Positions 16,974 through 26,591 are shown, counted from the first letter of the stretch. The stretch is 64,000 nucleotides of DNA from Bog-473 sp963745175 (GCA_963745175.1 CAVUWK010000006.1:62001-126000), one strand, 5' to 3'. Translations and numbers: made by a program. Notes: generated by a model from the letters alone, not told the origin.

Positions 16974-19900
16974 CTAGGGACCCCCCGCAGATAGTGACTG
17001 GATGGCGGCCATTCCCACGATCGGACGGTTCAGGCGTAACCCACCGGCCGAGCCGTAGAAGCCCGCGTCACCGAAGTTGAAGATGCCCCCGTCCTGTCCG
17101 ACCAACCAATAACCCTGACCGTCGGCCGTGTGCTCCATACCTACGACGGGGGCGCGCAACGGCGTTCCTCCTGTCGAACCGAAGTAGGCCACATCGCCGA
17201 AGTTGAAGATGCCCCCGTCCGACGCCACCAGCCAATAGCCGCCCCCGTCGGGGGAGGCGGCCATGCCCACGATCGGCTCCTGGAGGGGTAGTCCGCCGGT
17301 GGAACCGAAGAAGGGCGCGTCGCCGAAGGCGAAGATCCCTCCGTCTGATGCGACCAGCCAGTAGCCGCTTCCGTCGAAGGTCGAGGCCATTCCCACGATC
17401 GGTTTGTTGAGCGTCAGACCGCCGGTTGATCCGAAGAAGTTGGCGTCCCCGAAGGCAAAGATCCCACCGTCAGACGCGACCAGCCAGTATCCGCCACCGT
17501 CGGGCGTCGGCGACATCGCGACGATGGGTGCGTTGAGACGCATCCCGCCGGTCGAACCGTAGAAGACGGCGTCGCCGAACGCGAAGATGCCTCCGTCCGA
17601 GGCAAGGAGCCAGTAGCCGGCGGCGTCTGGCGTGGCGGCCATGCCGACGATCGGTGCGTTCAGGTGGATGCTTCCCGTGGACCCGTAGAATTGTGCACCG
17701 CCGTAGCTGAAGATCCCACCGTCACTGGCGACCTCCCAGTAGCCAGGTGCTCCGAACGGTTGGATCGAGATGACGAGCTCCGCCGGGGTCGACAAGAAGT
17801 TGGAGTCGGTGACGGTGAAGGTGACCCGGTACTGTCCCGAGATCGTGGGCGTCCCACCGAGGCCACCGTTCGGCGCCAGGTGGATCCCGGGCGGCAAGGT
17901 GCCCCCGGTCACTGCCCACGAGTAGGGAGCCAATCCACCGCTGGCGGACAGCGAGGATGCATAGGGCACGCCGATGGTTCCGATGGGGAGGCTGGTGGTC
18001 GTGACATCTGGTGGGGCCGACAGCGTGGCGACGATGCCACCGAGGTTCGAACCCAACCCGACGGCTTCGCAGTTCACCGGGCTGGCGCACGCCACGCCGA
18101 AGAGCGAGCCGACGTCGGACGGGGCCGATGTGCTGGACCAGCCGGAACCGCCGTCAGTCGTCGAGAGGATGCTGGTGCCGCCGACGGCGGTGCATGTCGA
18201 CGAGCTGATGCAACTGACGGATTCCAAGGGCGTTGTCCCTGCGGGAGTACCCAGGTCGTTCCACTGGGTGCCGCCGTCCGTCGTGCCGATGAGGTGGGAT
18301 CCGGTCGCCAGGCAGGCTGTGTCGCTGGGGCACGACACGCCACTCAACGTGGTCGCAGAGGATGGGACCGTCTGCGGGGTCCACGTGGTCCCGCCGTCTC
18401 CCGTGGCCAGGACCACCCCACCCGGTCCGCCGGAAGACTGGCCCACCGCCGTGCAGTGGAGGGCATCCGGGCAAGAAATTCCAGTGAACCTGGTGATGAC
18501 GCCTGGATAGGACTCCTCTACCCAGGTTCCGCCGCCATTAGTTGTCGCGATGATGCTCGGCGCGGACGTACCGAAGTCGCTGACCGCATGACATGTGGTG
18601 GCGCTGACACACGAAACAGCAGTCAGGATGCCAACTCCTCCTGAGGGAACGGGCTCAGAAGCCCAGGTCGCACCCGCGTCGACGGTCCCGATGATGACGG
18701 GGCTGCCGAAGATGCCGAACCCAACGGCCGTGCAGTCGGACGTCGTCGCACACGAAATGGCGTTGAGGCCGTCGACGTCGGAGGGAATGGCCTGGGCGGT
18801 CCAGGCGTATCCCTCGTTGACCGAAGCCAGAACCGAGTTCACACCGACAGCGAAGCAGTCGACGGTGCTCGGACACGAAACCGAACTCAAACGACTGGTA
18901 CCCGGTGGCGGGGTTTGTGCCGTCCACGACAGCCCGCCGTTCGTCGTGCCCATGATGGTTGAACCCGCTCCGGTGTTGCCCGTGTTGCCGACCGCTATGC
19001 AGTCTGCGGGCGCCGAACAGGAGATCCCAGTGAGATCGACGGCATTTGCCGGTGGGCTCTGGGGTGACCAGTTCGAGCCGTTGTCAGAGGTTCCGACCAC
19101 GTAAGGGGTTGAGCTGAGGTTGGTGCCGACTGCGATGCAGGTTGGTTGCGTTCGGGCAGACGACTGCAGTTAGATGTGTCCCGATTGGATATCGTGAAGT
19201 CCAGTCGATGTCCAATCCGTAAGGTCGCAGTATCGAGACTCGTTCCACCGCCCTCGGCGATCCCGGATGCGACGCATGTCGTTGGTAGGCGCAAGAGATC
19301 GACTGGTCAGCGATGTGAGCGAGGGTTGATCAAGCTGACGTCCATGGTGCTCCATTCTGAGTGCCGACGATCGACGGCCGTCGAACTGTCTACGCCAACC
19401 GCCACGCAAGTGATTGAGCTTGGGCAGGAGACACTGGACAGAGCGAGTTAGTCCAGCGGGTGGGGTCTTGGGACGTCCAGTGGAGCCATCAGTTGTTCTG
19501 ATATCTAGTCCACCAACTGCCGTGCACTCGATCGATTGTGAAGCAGGAAATCGACTCAGCCGGAAACGTCGGCATCTTGAATGACCCAGCCGGCGCCGCC
19601 GTTGGTCGACTTCATGATTCCGGAGCCTCCGCCGGCGTAGCAGACAGCCGTCGAAGGGCACGAGACAGTGGAAAGCGTGGTCACGCCGGACGGGGGAGTC
19701 GAGTCGGACCACGTGGAGCCACCGTTTTGGGTCACGATGATGGAGGCCACATGACCACCGTCGTTGCCAACTGCCACGCAGGTCGCCGAGCTGGCGCTGG
19801 TACTCGGTGCGCAGGAAACCGAGGAGACATTGGGCATCGGTGTGTAGCTCGCCGTCGTGTGCCATGACGGACTGACGGCAGCGGCTGGGAGCGCCGACAG

Positions 19901-19975
19901 CTGCGTCCCGAGAAGGCCAATGAAGGCAACGGCCATCACCGTCGACAGCGCCGTGACGATGATTCCCCGGACCAT
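16974..19975 (-). CDS. Secreted multi-repeat protein (CxAVG repeats, He_PIG-type Ig domain, six GYW repeats), frameshifted
   Basis: Start ATG 19975 (GGGAGG upstream) gives a signal peptide (GIIVTALSTVMAVAFIGLLG then SALPAAAVSP). The N-terminal half has about 14 units with a Cys pair, consensus SCP-x(4-6)-CxAVG, alternating with TxDGGxxW, as in BNR/beta-propeller surface proteins. Next is a putative Ig-like He_PIG domain (GTIGVPYASSLSASGGLAPYSW). The C-terminus holds six 42-residue repeats around GYWLVASDGGIFAFGD. No anchor is visible, so it is probably secreted. From about 19140 to 19560 the frame changes several times although CxAVG units persist; the rest is intact from 19100 to the stop. 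About 1000 residues when corrected. Function unknown, probably extracellular binding. Confidence 0.7.
16990..17745 (-). repeat. Six tandem 126-bp coding repeats (GYW repeats)
   Basis: In-frame repeats of 126 bp (42 codons), each with GYWxVxSDGGIFxFGDAxFxGSTGG and a closing PIVGM. Successive CCCACGATCGG-like landmarks fall near 17002, 17128, 17254, 17380, 17506 and 17632. Copies differ at many third positions, so they are old rather than recent duplications. Confidence 0.85.
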
Positions 19976-20089
19976 GCGCAACGCCACCTCCCTTCACTAA
20001 GGAGAGCCGTTCAAATGACTGACGGATCGTATCCTTCGACCCCCGTTTGTTTCACGGCGGTTGTGCGAGCCAGAAAGGAACGGTCGCTG

Positions 20090-21055
20090 CTAGGAGGGTT
20101 GCTGCGCGGGAATGACCGCGTTGGGCGGGGTTCGGCCCGCCAGGACATCACAGACGCCCTGACAGGCAAGACGGGCCATCCGGGTCCGGGTCGCGATAGT
20201 TGCACTACCGATGTGGGGAAGTAGCGTGGCCCGGGGTGCAGAGAGCAACCGGGGATTCACTTTCGGTTCCCCGTCGAAGACGTCGAGCCCGGCGCTGTAG
20301 ATGGTGCCGTTGTCGAGCGCATCAGCCAGCGCATTCTCGTCCACCACCGGCCCGCGGGCTGTATTGATGAGCACCGCCGTCGGCTTCATGCGGGCGAGCT
20401 GCGCAGCGCCGATCAAATGCCGGGTTGACTCGCTGAGGGGAACGTGCAGGCTCACGATGTCCGATCGCTCCAGCAACTCGTCAAGCGTCGGGACGAACCC
20501 TGCCACGCCCGTGTCGTAACGGGTGGTGTGGATGACCTCCATGTCGAAGCCCTTCGCTCTCCTCGCGACGGCGCGTGCGATATGCCCGAAGCCGACCAGT
20601 CCGAGGGTGGCCCCGTGCACATCACGGGCGAGGTGCGTACCGAAGCCCCACCCTGTCCATCGGCCTTCTCGGAGATCCCGCTCTGCATCCGTCGTGAGAC
20701 GAGTGGCGGCGAGAATCAGCAGGAATGCCAGGTCTGCCGTCGTATCATCGAGCACTCCGGGCGTGTTGCACACGGTGATGCCCATAGCAGACGCAGAAGC
20801 GACATCGATGTTGTCGTATCCCACGGCCGCGTTTGCCACGACGCGCAGTTTCCCGCCTCGTCCTGATTCGAGAACGGGCACATCGATGCGGTCGGTGAGA
20901 TGGCACACGATTCCGTCACACTCGGCGGCCAGGCGTACGAGTTCGTCCGGGGAGAGGTGAGAACCGTCCTCGCGCATCACGATCTCGTGGCCGGCGTCGA
21001 GCAGGGGATCGGTTCCGCCCTCCGTCAGAGGACGGGTGACGAGGACGCGGGCCAC
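20090..21055 (-). CDS. D-isomer-specific 2-hydroxyacid dehydrogenase (glyoxylate/hydroxypyruvate reductase-like)
   Basis: 321 residues, full length. NAD(P) motif LGLVGFGHIARAVARR, and catalytic Arg in INTARGPVVDE, Glu in LDVFDGEPKVN and His in LLPHIGSAT. It reduces a 2-oxoacid to the D-hydroxyacid. The start is GTG 21055, directly abutting the stop codon of the cupin gene upstream, so the two are translationally coupled. Expression probably runs from the promoter carrying the inverted repeat at 21466-21483. Confidence 0.9.
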   Translation of the reverse strand: MARVLVTRPLTEGGTDPLLDAGHEIVMREDGSHLSPDELVRLAAECDGIVCHLTDRIDVPVLESGRGGKLRVVANAAVGYDNIDVASASAMGITVCNTPGVLDDTTADLAFLLILAATRLTTDAERDLREGRWTGWGFGTHLARDVHGATLGLVGFGHIARAVARRAKGFDMEVIHTTRYDTGVAGFVPTLDELLERSDIVSLHVPLSESTRHLIGAAQLARMKPTAVLINTARGPVVDENALADALDNGTIYSAGLDVFDGEPKVNPRLLSAPRATLLPHIGSATIATRTRMARLACQGVCDVLAGRTPPNAVIPAQQPS

Positions 21056-21439
21056 CTAGTGCGTCGTGTAGTTGATTGCGCCGGCTCCCTTGACCCCGAT
21101 GGCGAAGCAGAAGCAGTGGATCGGAGCATTGTCGCTGACCGGACGCAGTGAGTGCACCTTGTCGGGCGGGATGTAGACGAGATCACCCTGGGAGATCGGA
21201 CGGTCCTCCCCGTCGATCGTCATGATGCCCTTGCCGTTCATGACGTAATAGAACTCGTGCGTCGGGTGGGAGTGCGGGTCAACCAGCCCGCCGCCGGGGA
21301 CCTCGAATTCGTTGACGAGCTCCAGGTAGCCCCCATCGGTGATGTCCTTGAACTCGCGGGACTCGATCATCCACCAGACCGGAACGGTGCCGTTGTGCTC
21401 GACGACCGGCGCCTTGGCTTCAATGCTGCGCACATCCAT
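21056..21439 (-). CDS. Cupin domain protein
   Basis: 127 residues. Cupin motif 1 is GGGLVDPHSHPTHEFYYVMNG with metal-ligand histidines and Glu; motif 2 is DLVYIPPDKVHSL with the last His. A single-domain cupin of this size may be a small dioxygenase, isomerase or ligand-binding regulator. First gene of a two-gene unit with the 2-hydroxyacid dehydrogenase, divergent from the AllA-like gene. ATG 21439 has only a weak upstream AGG. Confidence 0.85.
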   Translation of the reverse strand: MDVRSIEAKAPVVEHNGTVPVWWMIESREFKDITDGGYLELVNEFEVPGGGLVDPHSHPTHEFYYVMNGKGIMTIDGEDRPISQGDLVYIPPDKVHSLRPVSDNAPIHCFCFAIGVKGAGAINYTTH

Positions 21440-21465
21440 CCTGTTGGCCTCCCAAGATTTCCTAG

Positions 21466-21483
21466 ACTGACTCCGGTGTCAGG
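21466..21483. promoter_or_regulatory. Putative TetR-type operator, site 3 (ACTGACT-CCGG-TGTCAGG)
   Basis: Conserves TGAC-N6-GTCA and lies between the divergent cupin (start 21439) and AllA-like (start 21548) genes, so it could control both units. Confidence 0.6.
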
Positions 21484-21547
21484 TTAGGCCTTCTTGTACC
21501 GGAGGCGCAGCGCCCATGGCACGGGTCGAGGCAGACGAGAGCGAGCG

Positions 21548-22063
21548 ATGTCCCCAGACGCATCTATAAGAGAAAGAGCGGTGGCCCCGGAGCCGCTGAC
21601 CGAGGCGGGGTGGTCGCCGTTCGGCTGGCTTCCGGTCGCCGACGTGGACCCCGTGGACGGCCAGCAGACGTTGACGTTCGAATGGGCCGACGCTCATGTG
21701 AACCTGATCGGGCACGCTCGGGCCGAAGTCCCGGAGGCCCCGGGTGGACTGCGCTGCGAAATGTTGTTCCGCCATGACACCCACACCCAAGCCTTGATGC
21801 CGCTCAACGTCCCGGCTGTGATCGTGGTGGCTCCCGCTGCGGTCGAATTCGAGGACGAGGGGGAGACGAACTCCATCCGAGCTTTCCGGATCGAGCCGCT
21901 CGAATCGCTGGTGCTGCATCGGGGAACCTGGCACTGGGGTCCCTTCCCAATGGAGGGTCCTGAGGTGCGGTTGTTCAATGTCCAGGGACTCCGCTACGCA
22001 GAGGACAACCGTTGCGTGGACCTGGCCTCCAAGGGCTTCGCTGTTGTGGTGGATCTACGGTGA
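21548..22063 (+). CDS. Ureidoglycolate lyase-like (AllA fold) protein
   Basis: 171 residues from ATG 21548; the frame is open from 21494 but the upstream part is Arg-rich and lies close to the operator. Matches the AllA pattern: HDTHTQALMPL, VIVVAPAA, IRAFRIEPLESLVLHRGTWHWGPFPM. AllA releases glyoxylate and urea from ureidoglycolate, but no other allantoin genes are nearby; the gene leads a unit with a thioesterase and an SDR, so another small hydroxyacid substrate is plausible. Confidence 0.7.
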   Translation: MSPDASIRERAVAPEPLTEAGWSPFGWLPVADVDPVDGQQTLTFEWADAHVNLIGHARAEVPEAPGGLRCEMLFRHDTHTQALMPLNVPAVIVVAPAAVEFEDEGETNSIRAFRIEPLESLVLHRGTWHWGPFPMEGPEVRLFNVQGLRYAEDNRCVDLASKGFAVVVDLR

Positions 22064-22090
22064 CGACCGCGCCGAACTGGGGAGCCGACG

Positions 22091-23011
22091 GTGGAGCTTG
22101 ACGACGCCGAAGAGGCGGAGGTGGTGCCGGCCACCGTCGCCGAACTGGTCGACTCCATCACGGCACACGAAGCGGGATCGGACGCCCGAGGGAGGCCGAT
22201 CTTCACCACCACCACTCCGAAATGGTGGGTTCACGGACGTGTGTTCGGAGGCATGATCGTGGCCCAGGCGCTGAACGCCGCCATGCGGACGGTCCCCGAG
22301 GGCCTCGAGGTCCATTCGTTGCACGGATACTTCCTGCGCCCGACGAGTCCAGGCGCGCAGACGACCCACGTCGTGGACAACGTGCGCGACGGGCGATCGT
22401 TCAGCACCCGACAGGTGATGAGCGAGGTGGATGGCAGGGAAACGTTCCGGATGACGTGCTCGTTTCATGTCCCGGAGGAAGGTGACAACTACCAGCTCCC
22501 CGTTGCTCCCGAGATCCCGCCGCCCGGCGACGTCGAGGGGTTCGAGGCGCCTTTTCCATTTGACGTCCGTGAGCTCGGAGCGACCGAGAAGGGAGAGGAC
22601 GGAACCTACCGCTCGACACGTCGTTGCTGGTTTCGCACCCGTGAGCCCCTTTCGGACGACCCGGCGGTGCATGCGGGCTTGCTCGCGTATTTCTCGGACA
22701 TGACCGGGGCGTCCTTTCGCCCACAGAGTCTCGGCGTGTGGGGCACGCACACCGACGCCAGCCTTGATCACGCCCTCTGGTTCCACCGCCCCTGGCGCGC
22801 CGACACCTGGAGCATCTTCGATCTCCATGCGCTCGTGAACGCGGGTGGTCGGGCCACTGTCCGTGCGACGATGCACGGCGAGGACGGGACCCTGCATCTG
22901 AGCATGGCGCAGGAGCTGTTGATTCGGGAGCTCGACGAGCCGCTGCAGATCAAGACCCCGCTCCCGTCGCATCGGGACGACCCGACGGGAGGGGACGATG
23001 GGCCTGCTTGA
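22091..23011 (+). CDS. Acyl-CoA thioesterase II (TesB-type double hotdog)
   Basis: 306 residues from GTG 22091. First hotdog: WWVHGRVFGGMIVAQALNAAMRTV, LHGYFLRPTSPGAQTTHVVDNVRDGRSFSTRQV. Second hotdog: LLAYFSDMTGAS with the catalytic Asp, SLDHALWFHRPWRADTW, with later Thr/Gln-containing strands. It hydrolyses acyl-CoAs to free acids and CoA. It overlaps the following SDR by 14 bp. The gene group is thus lyase-like, thioesterase and SDR under operator site 3. Confidence 0.9.
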   Translation: MELDDAEEAEVVPATVAELVDSITAHEAGSDARGRPIFTTTTPKWWVHGRVFGGMIVAQALNAAMRTVPEGLEVHSLHGYFLRPTSPGAQTTHVVDNVRDGRSFSTRQVMSEVDGRETFRMTCSFHVPEEGDNYQLPVAPEIPPPGDVEGFEAPFPFDVRELGATEKGEDGTYRSTRRCWFRTREPLSDDPAVHAGLLAYFSDMTGASFRPQSLGVWGTHTDASLDHALWFHRPWRADTWSIFDLHALVNAGGRATVRATMHGEDGTLHLSMAQELLIRELDEPLQIKTPLPSHRDDPTGGDDGPA

Positions 23012-23792
23012 CGGCCGGCGTGCGGTCGTGACCGGTGGGGGATCAGGCATCGGGCGGGCGACCTGCCGCCGCATGGCCGAGGAAGGTGCCCGCGTGGCGG
23101 TCTTCGACGTCAACGAAGAGTCCGCCCAGACCGTCGCCGACGAGATCGGAGGGATCGCCTTTGGCGTCGACGTCGGCGATCCCGATGCACTGCGGGAAGC
23201 AGTCGATGCGGCCGCGGCCGAGCTTGGGGGCCTTTCCATCGTCTACAACAACGCCGGTACCTCCGCCTTCAACAAGCTCCACGAGATGGACCTCTCCGAC
23301 TGGGATCGGGTACTTCGGGTCAACCTGACCGGTGTGTGGGCGGGGATCCGGGCGGCGGTGCCGCACCTGTTGGCCGGCGGAGGTGGCTCCATCGTCAGCA
23401 CGGCGTCCATCAGCGGAACGAGGCCCGCCGCGGGGGAAAGCCCCTATGCGGCCAGCAAGGCCGCCGTGGCCGCGCTGACGGCGTCGGCGGCCTTGGAATA
23501 CGCACCCTCCATCCGGGTCAACGCGGTCTCGCCGGGAATGATCAGAACTGCCATGACTGCGCCGATGTTCGAGTTCATGCCGAATCAAGTGGAGCGTTTC
23601 GAGAAGGGAACACCGGTCGCTCGGATCGGAGAGCCCGAGGACATCGCCGACGTGGTCGTGTTCCTGTGCTCCGATCTGGCCCGCTTCGTGACTGGTCAGA
23701 ACATCGTCGTCGACGGCGGGTTGACACTGCACGGCTCGGGCGTCGACGGCATCTTCGACATCGTGTTCCCCACGAAAAAGCCCCGGACGTAA
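22998..23792 (+). CDS. SDR family oxidoreductase
   Basis: 264 residues. TGGGSGIG cofactor motif, VYNNAGT, catalytic Ser in STASISG and YAASK, then AVSPGMIRT and the C-terminal FVTGQNIVVDGG of classical NAD(H)-preferring SDRs (Asp after the second strand in VFDVN). Start ATG 22998 lies within the thioesterase gene, so translation is coupled. Probably oxidises a secondary alcohol or hydroxyacyl-CoA. Confidence 0.88.
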   Translation: MGLLDGRRAVVTGGGSGIGRATCRRMAEEGARVAVFDVNEESAQTVADEIGGIAFGVDVGDPDALREAVDAAAAELGGLSIVYNNAGTSAFNKLHEMDLSDWDRVLRVNLTGVWAGIRAAVPHLLAGGGGSIVSTASISGTRPAAGESPYAASKAAVAALTASAALEYAPSIRVNAVSPGMIRTAMTAPMFEFMPNQVERFEKGTPVARIGEPEDIADVVVFLCSDLARFVTGQNIVVDGGLTLHGSGVDGIFDIVFPTKKPRT

Positions 23793-23837
23793 GGACAACA
23801 GCACGCGGTGCTGGGGCCTGCACGGCGGAGGTGCGTT

Positions 23838-24621
23838 CTAGGCGTTCGGGTCGAAGAGGGCTCGATAGACCATGGTCGTGATCGTCTCGAGGGCTACCTC
23901 GTCGATCGGTTGCCTGACGAATTCACGTAGGTAGTGGAAGCGGTCGAGCATGGCCAGTGTGGCGAGGCCGGCGGCGTCGGGATCGATGATGTGGCCCGAT
24001 GAGTCGGGTCCGATCTGCTTGGCCAGAGCGCCCGACATCGCCGTGAAGGTACTGCGGATCACGTCGATCAGATCCGGATCGATTGTGGCCAGATCCGTCC
24101 AGGTTCGGAACAGTGGCGCGTAGCGGGTCCAGAGCTCGGAGTAGGCCCGGATCCATCCGTGGACGTCATCCCACTGTGGCGCGTCCCCCTGAGCCGGCAG
24201 CGTGCTGAGCGCGTCGTAGAGGCTCTGTGCCTCACCCGCGGCCTCCGCCACGAGCGCGGAGCAGGTCCTCCTTGTTCGAGAAGTAGAGGTAGAAGGTTCC
24301 GTGTGAAGTTTTGGCGATCTCGACCACGTCGTTGACCCGGGTGGCGTGGTAACCCCGGTTGTCGAACGCGACCATGGCCGCGTCGAGGAGCTTGCGCATC
24401 GTTCGCTTGCCCTGGCTGCGCAGGACTCGCCTGCTGGCTGGGGCGCCGACAGCGTCGGCGTCCGCCATGGGGAGCCCGTTGTGGTCTCTGGCGGGGCCGT
24501 TGGCCGAAGTCGTGGAGACCCGAGCCGAGCCCTTTGCGGTCGTCCCCTTCTTGGCCGCTGATGGCCGAACCGGCTTCTTCGTGGCGGGCGCCAGGTCACG
24601 TTGGACTCTCGGCGATCCCAT
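23838..24621 (-). CDS. TetR/AcrR family transcriptional regulator, one apparent insertion
   Basis: About 260 residues after correction. A Lys/Ala-rich N-terminal extension of some 65 residues precedes the HTH (RKLLDAAMVAFDNRGYHATRVNDVVEIAKTS with HGTFYLYFSNKEDLL). An extra base near 24250 shifts frame; the ligand-binding domain continues (LVAEAAGEAQSLYDALSTL, TRYAPLFRTWTDL) to the stop at 23838. Faces the fused CoA-transferase across a 120-bp gap holding operator site 4. As the only regulator gene directly next to a TGAC-N6-GTCA site that has no other operator type, it is the best candidate for the protein that binds all nine. Confidence 0.85.
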
Positions 24622-24662
24622 GCCCGGTGCATGGTAGTGCCGGGCATGGTTGAAATGGCTAA

Positions 24663-24680
24663 CCTGACACGGTGGTCAGG
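24663..24680. promoter_or_regulatory. Putative TetR-type operator, site 4 (CCTGACA-CGGT-GGTCAGG)
   Basis: One mismatch from perfect. Lies 42 bp upstream of the TetR start and 62 bp upstream of the CoA-transferase start, so it fits autoregulation plus control of the divergent catabolic gene. Confidence 0.65.
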
Positions 24681-24741
24681 TTTCTCCGGGGTCAAAAATG
24701 AGGTCGGACCAGGGGTTTCGTGATTTCGCATCCAATGTGAA

Positions 24742-26451
24742 GTGGATTTCGTGAGCCCAACGACCCTCACGGGTGGCGGACCGGTCGTCACGACGCTCGA
24801 GGACGCAGTTGCGCGCGGCGTGCAGCCCGGCGACACCGTCCTGGTGATGATGGGGCACAGCCGTTGGACCGCGGCCGCCCGGGAGCTGGCTCGCCAGTTC
24901 TGGGGTGCTGACCCAGGCTTCACGCTGGTCATGACCAGCCTCGGCGCGCTGGGGGCGGCCTTTTTCAGGGGTGGGTTGGTCAGCAAGGTGGTGACCGCGT
25001 ATTCGGGCAACAGCTTCCCGACCTACACACCCAACCCCATCTTCCGAGAGGCCTACGAGTCGGGCGATGTCGAGGTCGAACACTGGTCCATCCTGACCCT
25101 GTCCCAGAGGTTGGAGGCGGCCGCCCGCGGCCTGCCGGCGGCGGTGACGGGGTCACTCGTCGGCTCGTCCATGGCCGAAAACGATGCGTTCGCCGTCATC
25201 GATTCGCCGTTCGGCCCCCTCGGGTTGCTCCAGCCCCTGGTCCCGGATGTCGCGCTGGTGCATGCCGCCGCCGCCGACCCCGCTGGCAACCTCGTCTTTT
25301 CCGAGCCGCTGCTCGATGGGGTCTGGGGTGCCTGGGCGGCCCGTCGCGGGGTCGTGGCCACCGTGGAGCGTGTGGTCGACGACCTCGAAGGTCTCGGGCA
25401 TCGGGTGCGGGTGCCGGGCCATCGAGTCCTCGCGGTGGTCGAGGCGCCCTATGGCGCTCATCCGGGGGGTTGCTACGCCCCCGGGTTACCTGTCCGCAGC
25501 TATGGGGAGGACGTCGCGCACTGGAGCGCGGCCGCAGAAGCGGCCGCCAGGAACGAGTTCGACAGCTACGTCGACGAGTGGGTACTCGGCCCGGCAACGC
25601 ACCAGGAGTATCTCGCCCGAGTCGGGCCGGAGCAGCTCAGATGGCTCGAGGGCCGGTCCGACCCGATGTCGTGGAAGGCAGATGCGGACGCCAACCCCAT
25701 CGTCGACGACCCTGCCATCACCCGTTGGGAGCAGGCGGCCTCGCTCGGGGCGCGGGAGGTCGAGCGGGTCGTATCCGAGATCGACGCCGACGCCGTCCTG
25801 GCGGGTGCTGGTGTGGCCAACCTCGCCGCCTGGGTCGCCGTGGGTCGGGCGCGGGCAGCAGGGCGCAACGTGATGCTCACGGCCGAGCTCGGGCTCTGGG
25901 GGTATGAGCCCACGCCTGCCGACCCGTACATCTTCAACCAGCGGGTCTTCCCGGCGACCCCCTACCTCTCCGACGCATCGGCCGTCCTGGGCATGGTCAT
26001 TGGCGGCCCGGGGACGACAACGGTGGGCTGCCTCGGCGCCGCCGAAGTCGACCGAAACGGGTCGTTGAACTCGACTGAACTGACGGGCGGCCGATTCCTC
26101 GTGGGGTCGGGCGGAGCGAACGACGTGGCCAGCCGGGCCACTGCGTGCGTGGTGGTGACGCTCGCCCGGCCCGAGCGCCTTCCGGAGACCGTCGCCTACG
26201 TCACTTCTCCGGGACAGAGAGTCGTCAGCGTCGTCACCGATAAGGGCATTCTTCGACGCCACGACGGCGTGCTGCGGCTGGTCGCGGTTCCCGACGGGGA
26301 TGAAACGGTGGAGGAAAGAGTCCGGGCGTTCTCCTCGTCGTGTGGGTACGAACCCGAGGTGGCCCGCCAGGTCGAGGTCCTTTCGGCCGTGCGCTCAGAC
26401 GAGGTGCAGGCGTTGCGGGAGTACGACCGTCGGAGGCTGTTTCTGAACTGA
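24742..26451 (+). CDS. Family I CoA-transferase, fused alpha and beta subunits
   Basis: 569 residues. Residues 1-280 resemble the alpha subunit of glutaconate/IpdA-type CoA-transferases (GDTVLVMMGHSRWTAAAREL, DVALVHAAAADPAGN). Residues 340-560 resemble the beta subunit (DAVLAGAGVANLAAWVAVGRAR, MLTAELGLWGYEP, CLGAAEVDRNGSLNSTEL, LVGSGGANDVASRA). These are normally two adjacent genes. IpdAB hydrolyses the last ring of steroid degradation; glutaconate transferases exchange CoA. Start GTG 24742 or GTG 24751; neither has a good ribosome site. Divergent from the TetR gene with operator site 4 between them. Confidence 0.78.
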   Translation: MDFVSPTTLTGGGPVVTTLEDAVARGVQPGDTVLVMMGHSRWTAAARELARQFWGADPGFTLVMTSLGALGAAFFRGGLVSKVVTAYSGNSFPTYTPNPIFREAYESGDVEVEHWSILTLSQRLEAAARGLPAAVTGSLVGSSMAENDAFAVIDSPFGPLGLLQPLVPDVALVHAAAADPAGNLVFSEPLLDGVWGAWAARRGVVATVERVVDDLEGLGHRVRVPGHRVLAVVEAPYGAHPGGCYAPGLPVRSYGEDVAHWSAAAEAAARNEFDSYVDEWVLGPATHQEYLARVGPEQLRWLEGRSDPMSWKADADANPIVDDPAITRWEQAASLGAREVERVVSEIDADAVLAGAGVANLAAWVAVGRARAAGRNVMLTAELGLWGYEPTPADPYIFNQRVFPATPYLSDASAVLGMVIGGPGTTTVGCLGAAEVDRNGSLNSTELTGGRFLVGSGGANDVASRATACVVVTLARPERLPETVAYVTSPGQRVVSVVTDKGILRRHDGVLRLVAVPDGDETVEERVRAFSSSCGYEPEVARQVEVLSAVRSDEVQALREYDRRRLFLN

Positions 26452-26573
26452 CGCGACACAAATCAAACTTGGCGAAAGTGCCCGAACGAACGGGTGAAGG
26501 TAATGCAGTTTGGCGACGTGATAGAGCACAAGGGGTGAGCAATGGGTGTGATGCCCTACAGCTACAGTGACCG

Positions 26574-26591
26574 GCATCCCGGGGGGGATGC
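26574..26591. promoter_or_regulatory. Inverted repeat GCATCCC-GGGG-GGGATGC upstream of the binding-protein gene
   Basis: Perfect 7-bp arms separated by 4 bp, ending 22 bp before ATG 26614. It could form a stable hairpin in the 5' leader or bind a dimeric regulator. The rest of the 26452-26613 gap shows no gene; GGGGA precedes the ATG. Confidence 0.35.

Noticed and set aside
16990..17745. Regular 126-bp repeats that might be read as a CRISPR or satellite array
   Set aside because: Repeats are in frame, encode a conserved 42-residue unit and diverge at third positions; there are no short identical repeats with unique spacers.
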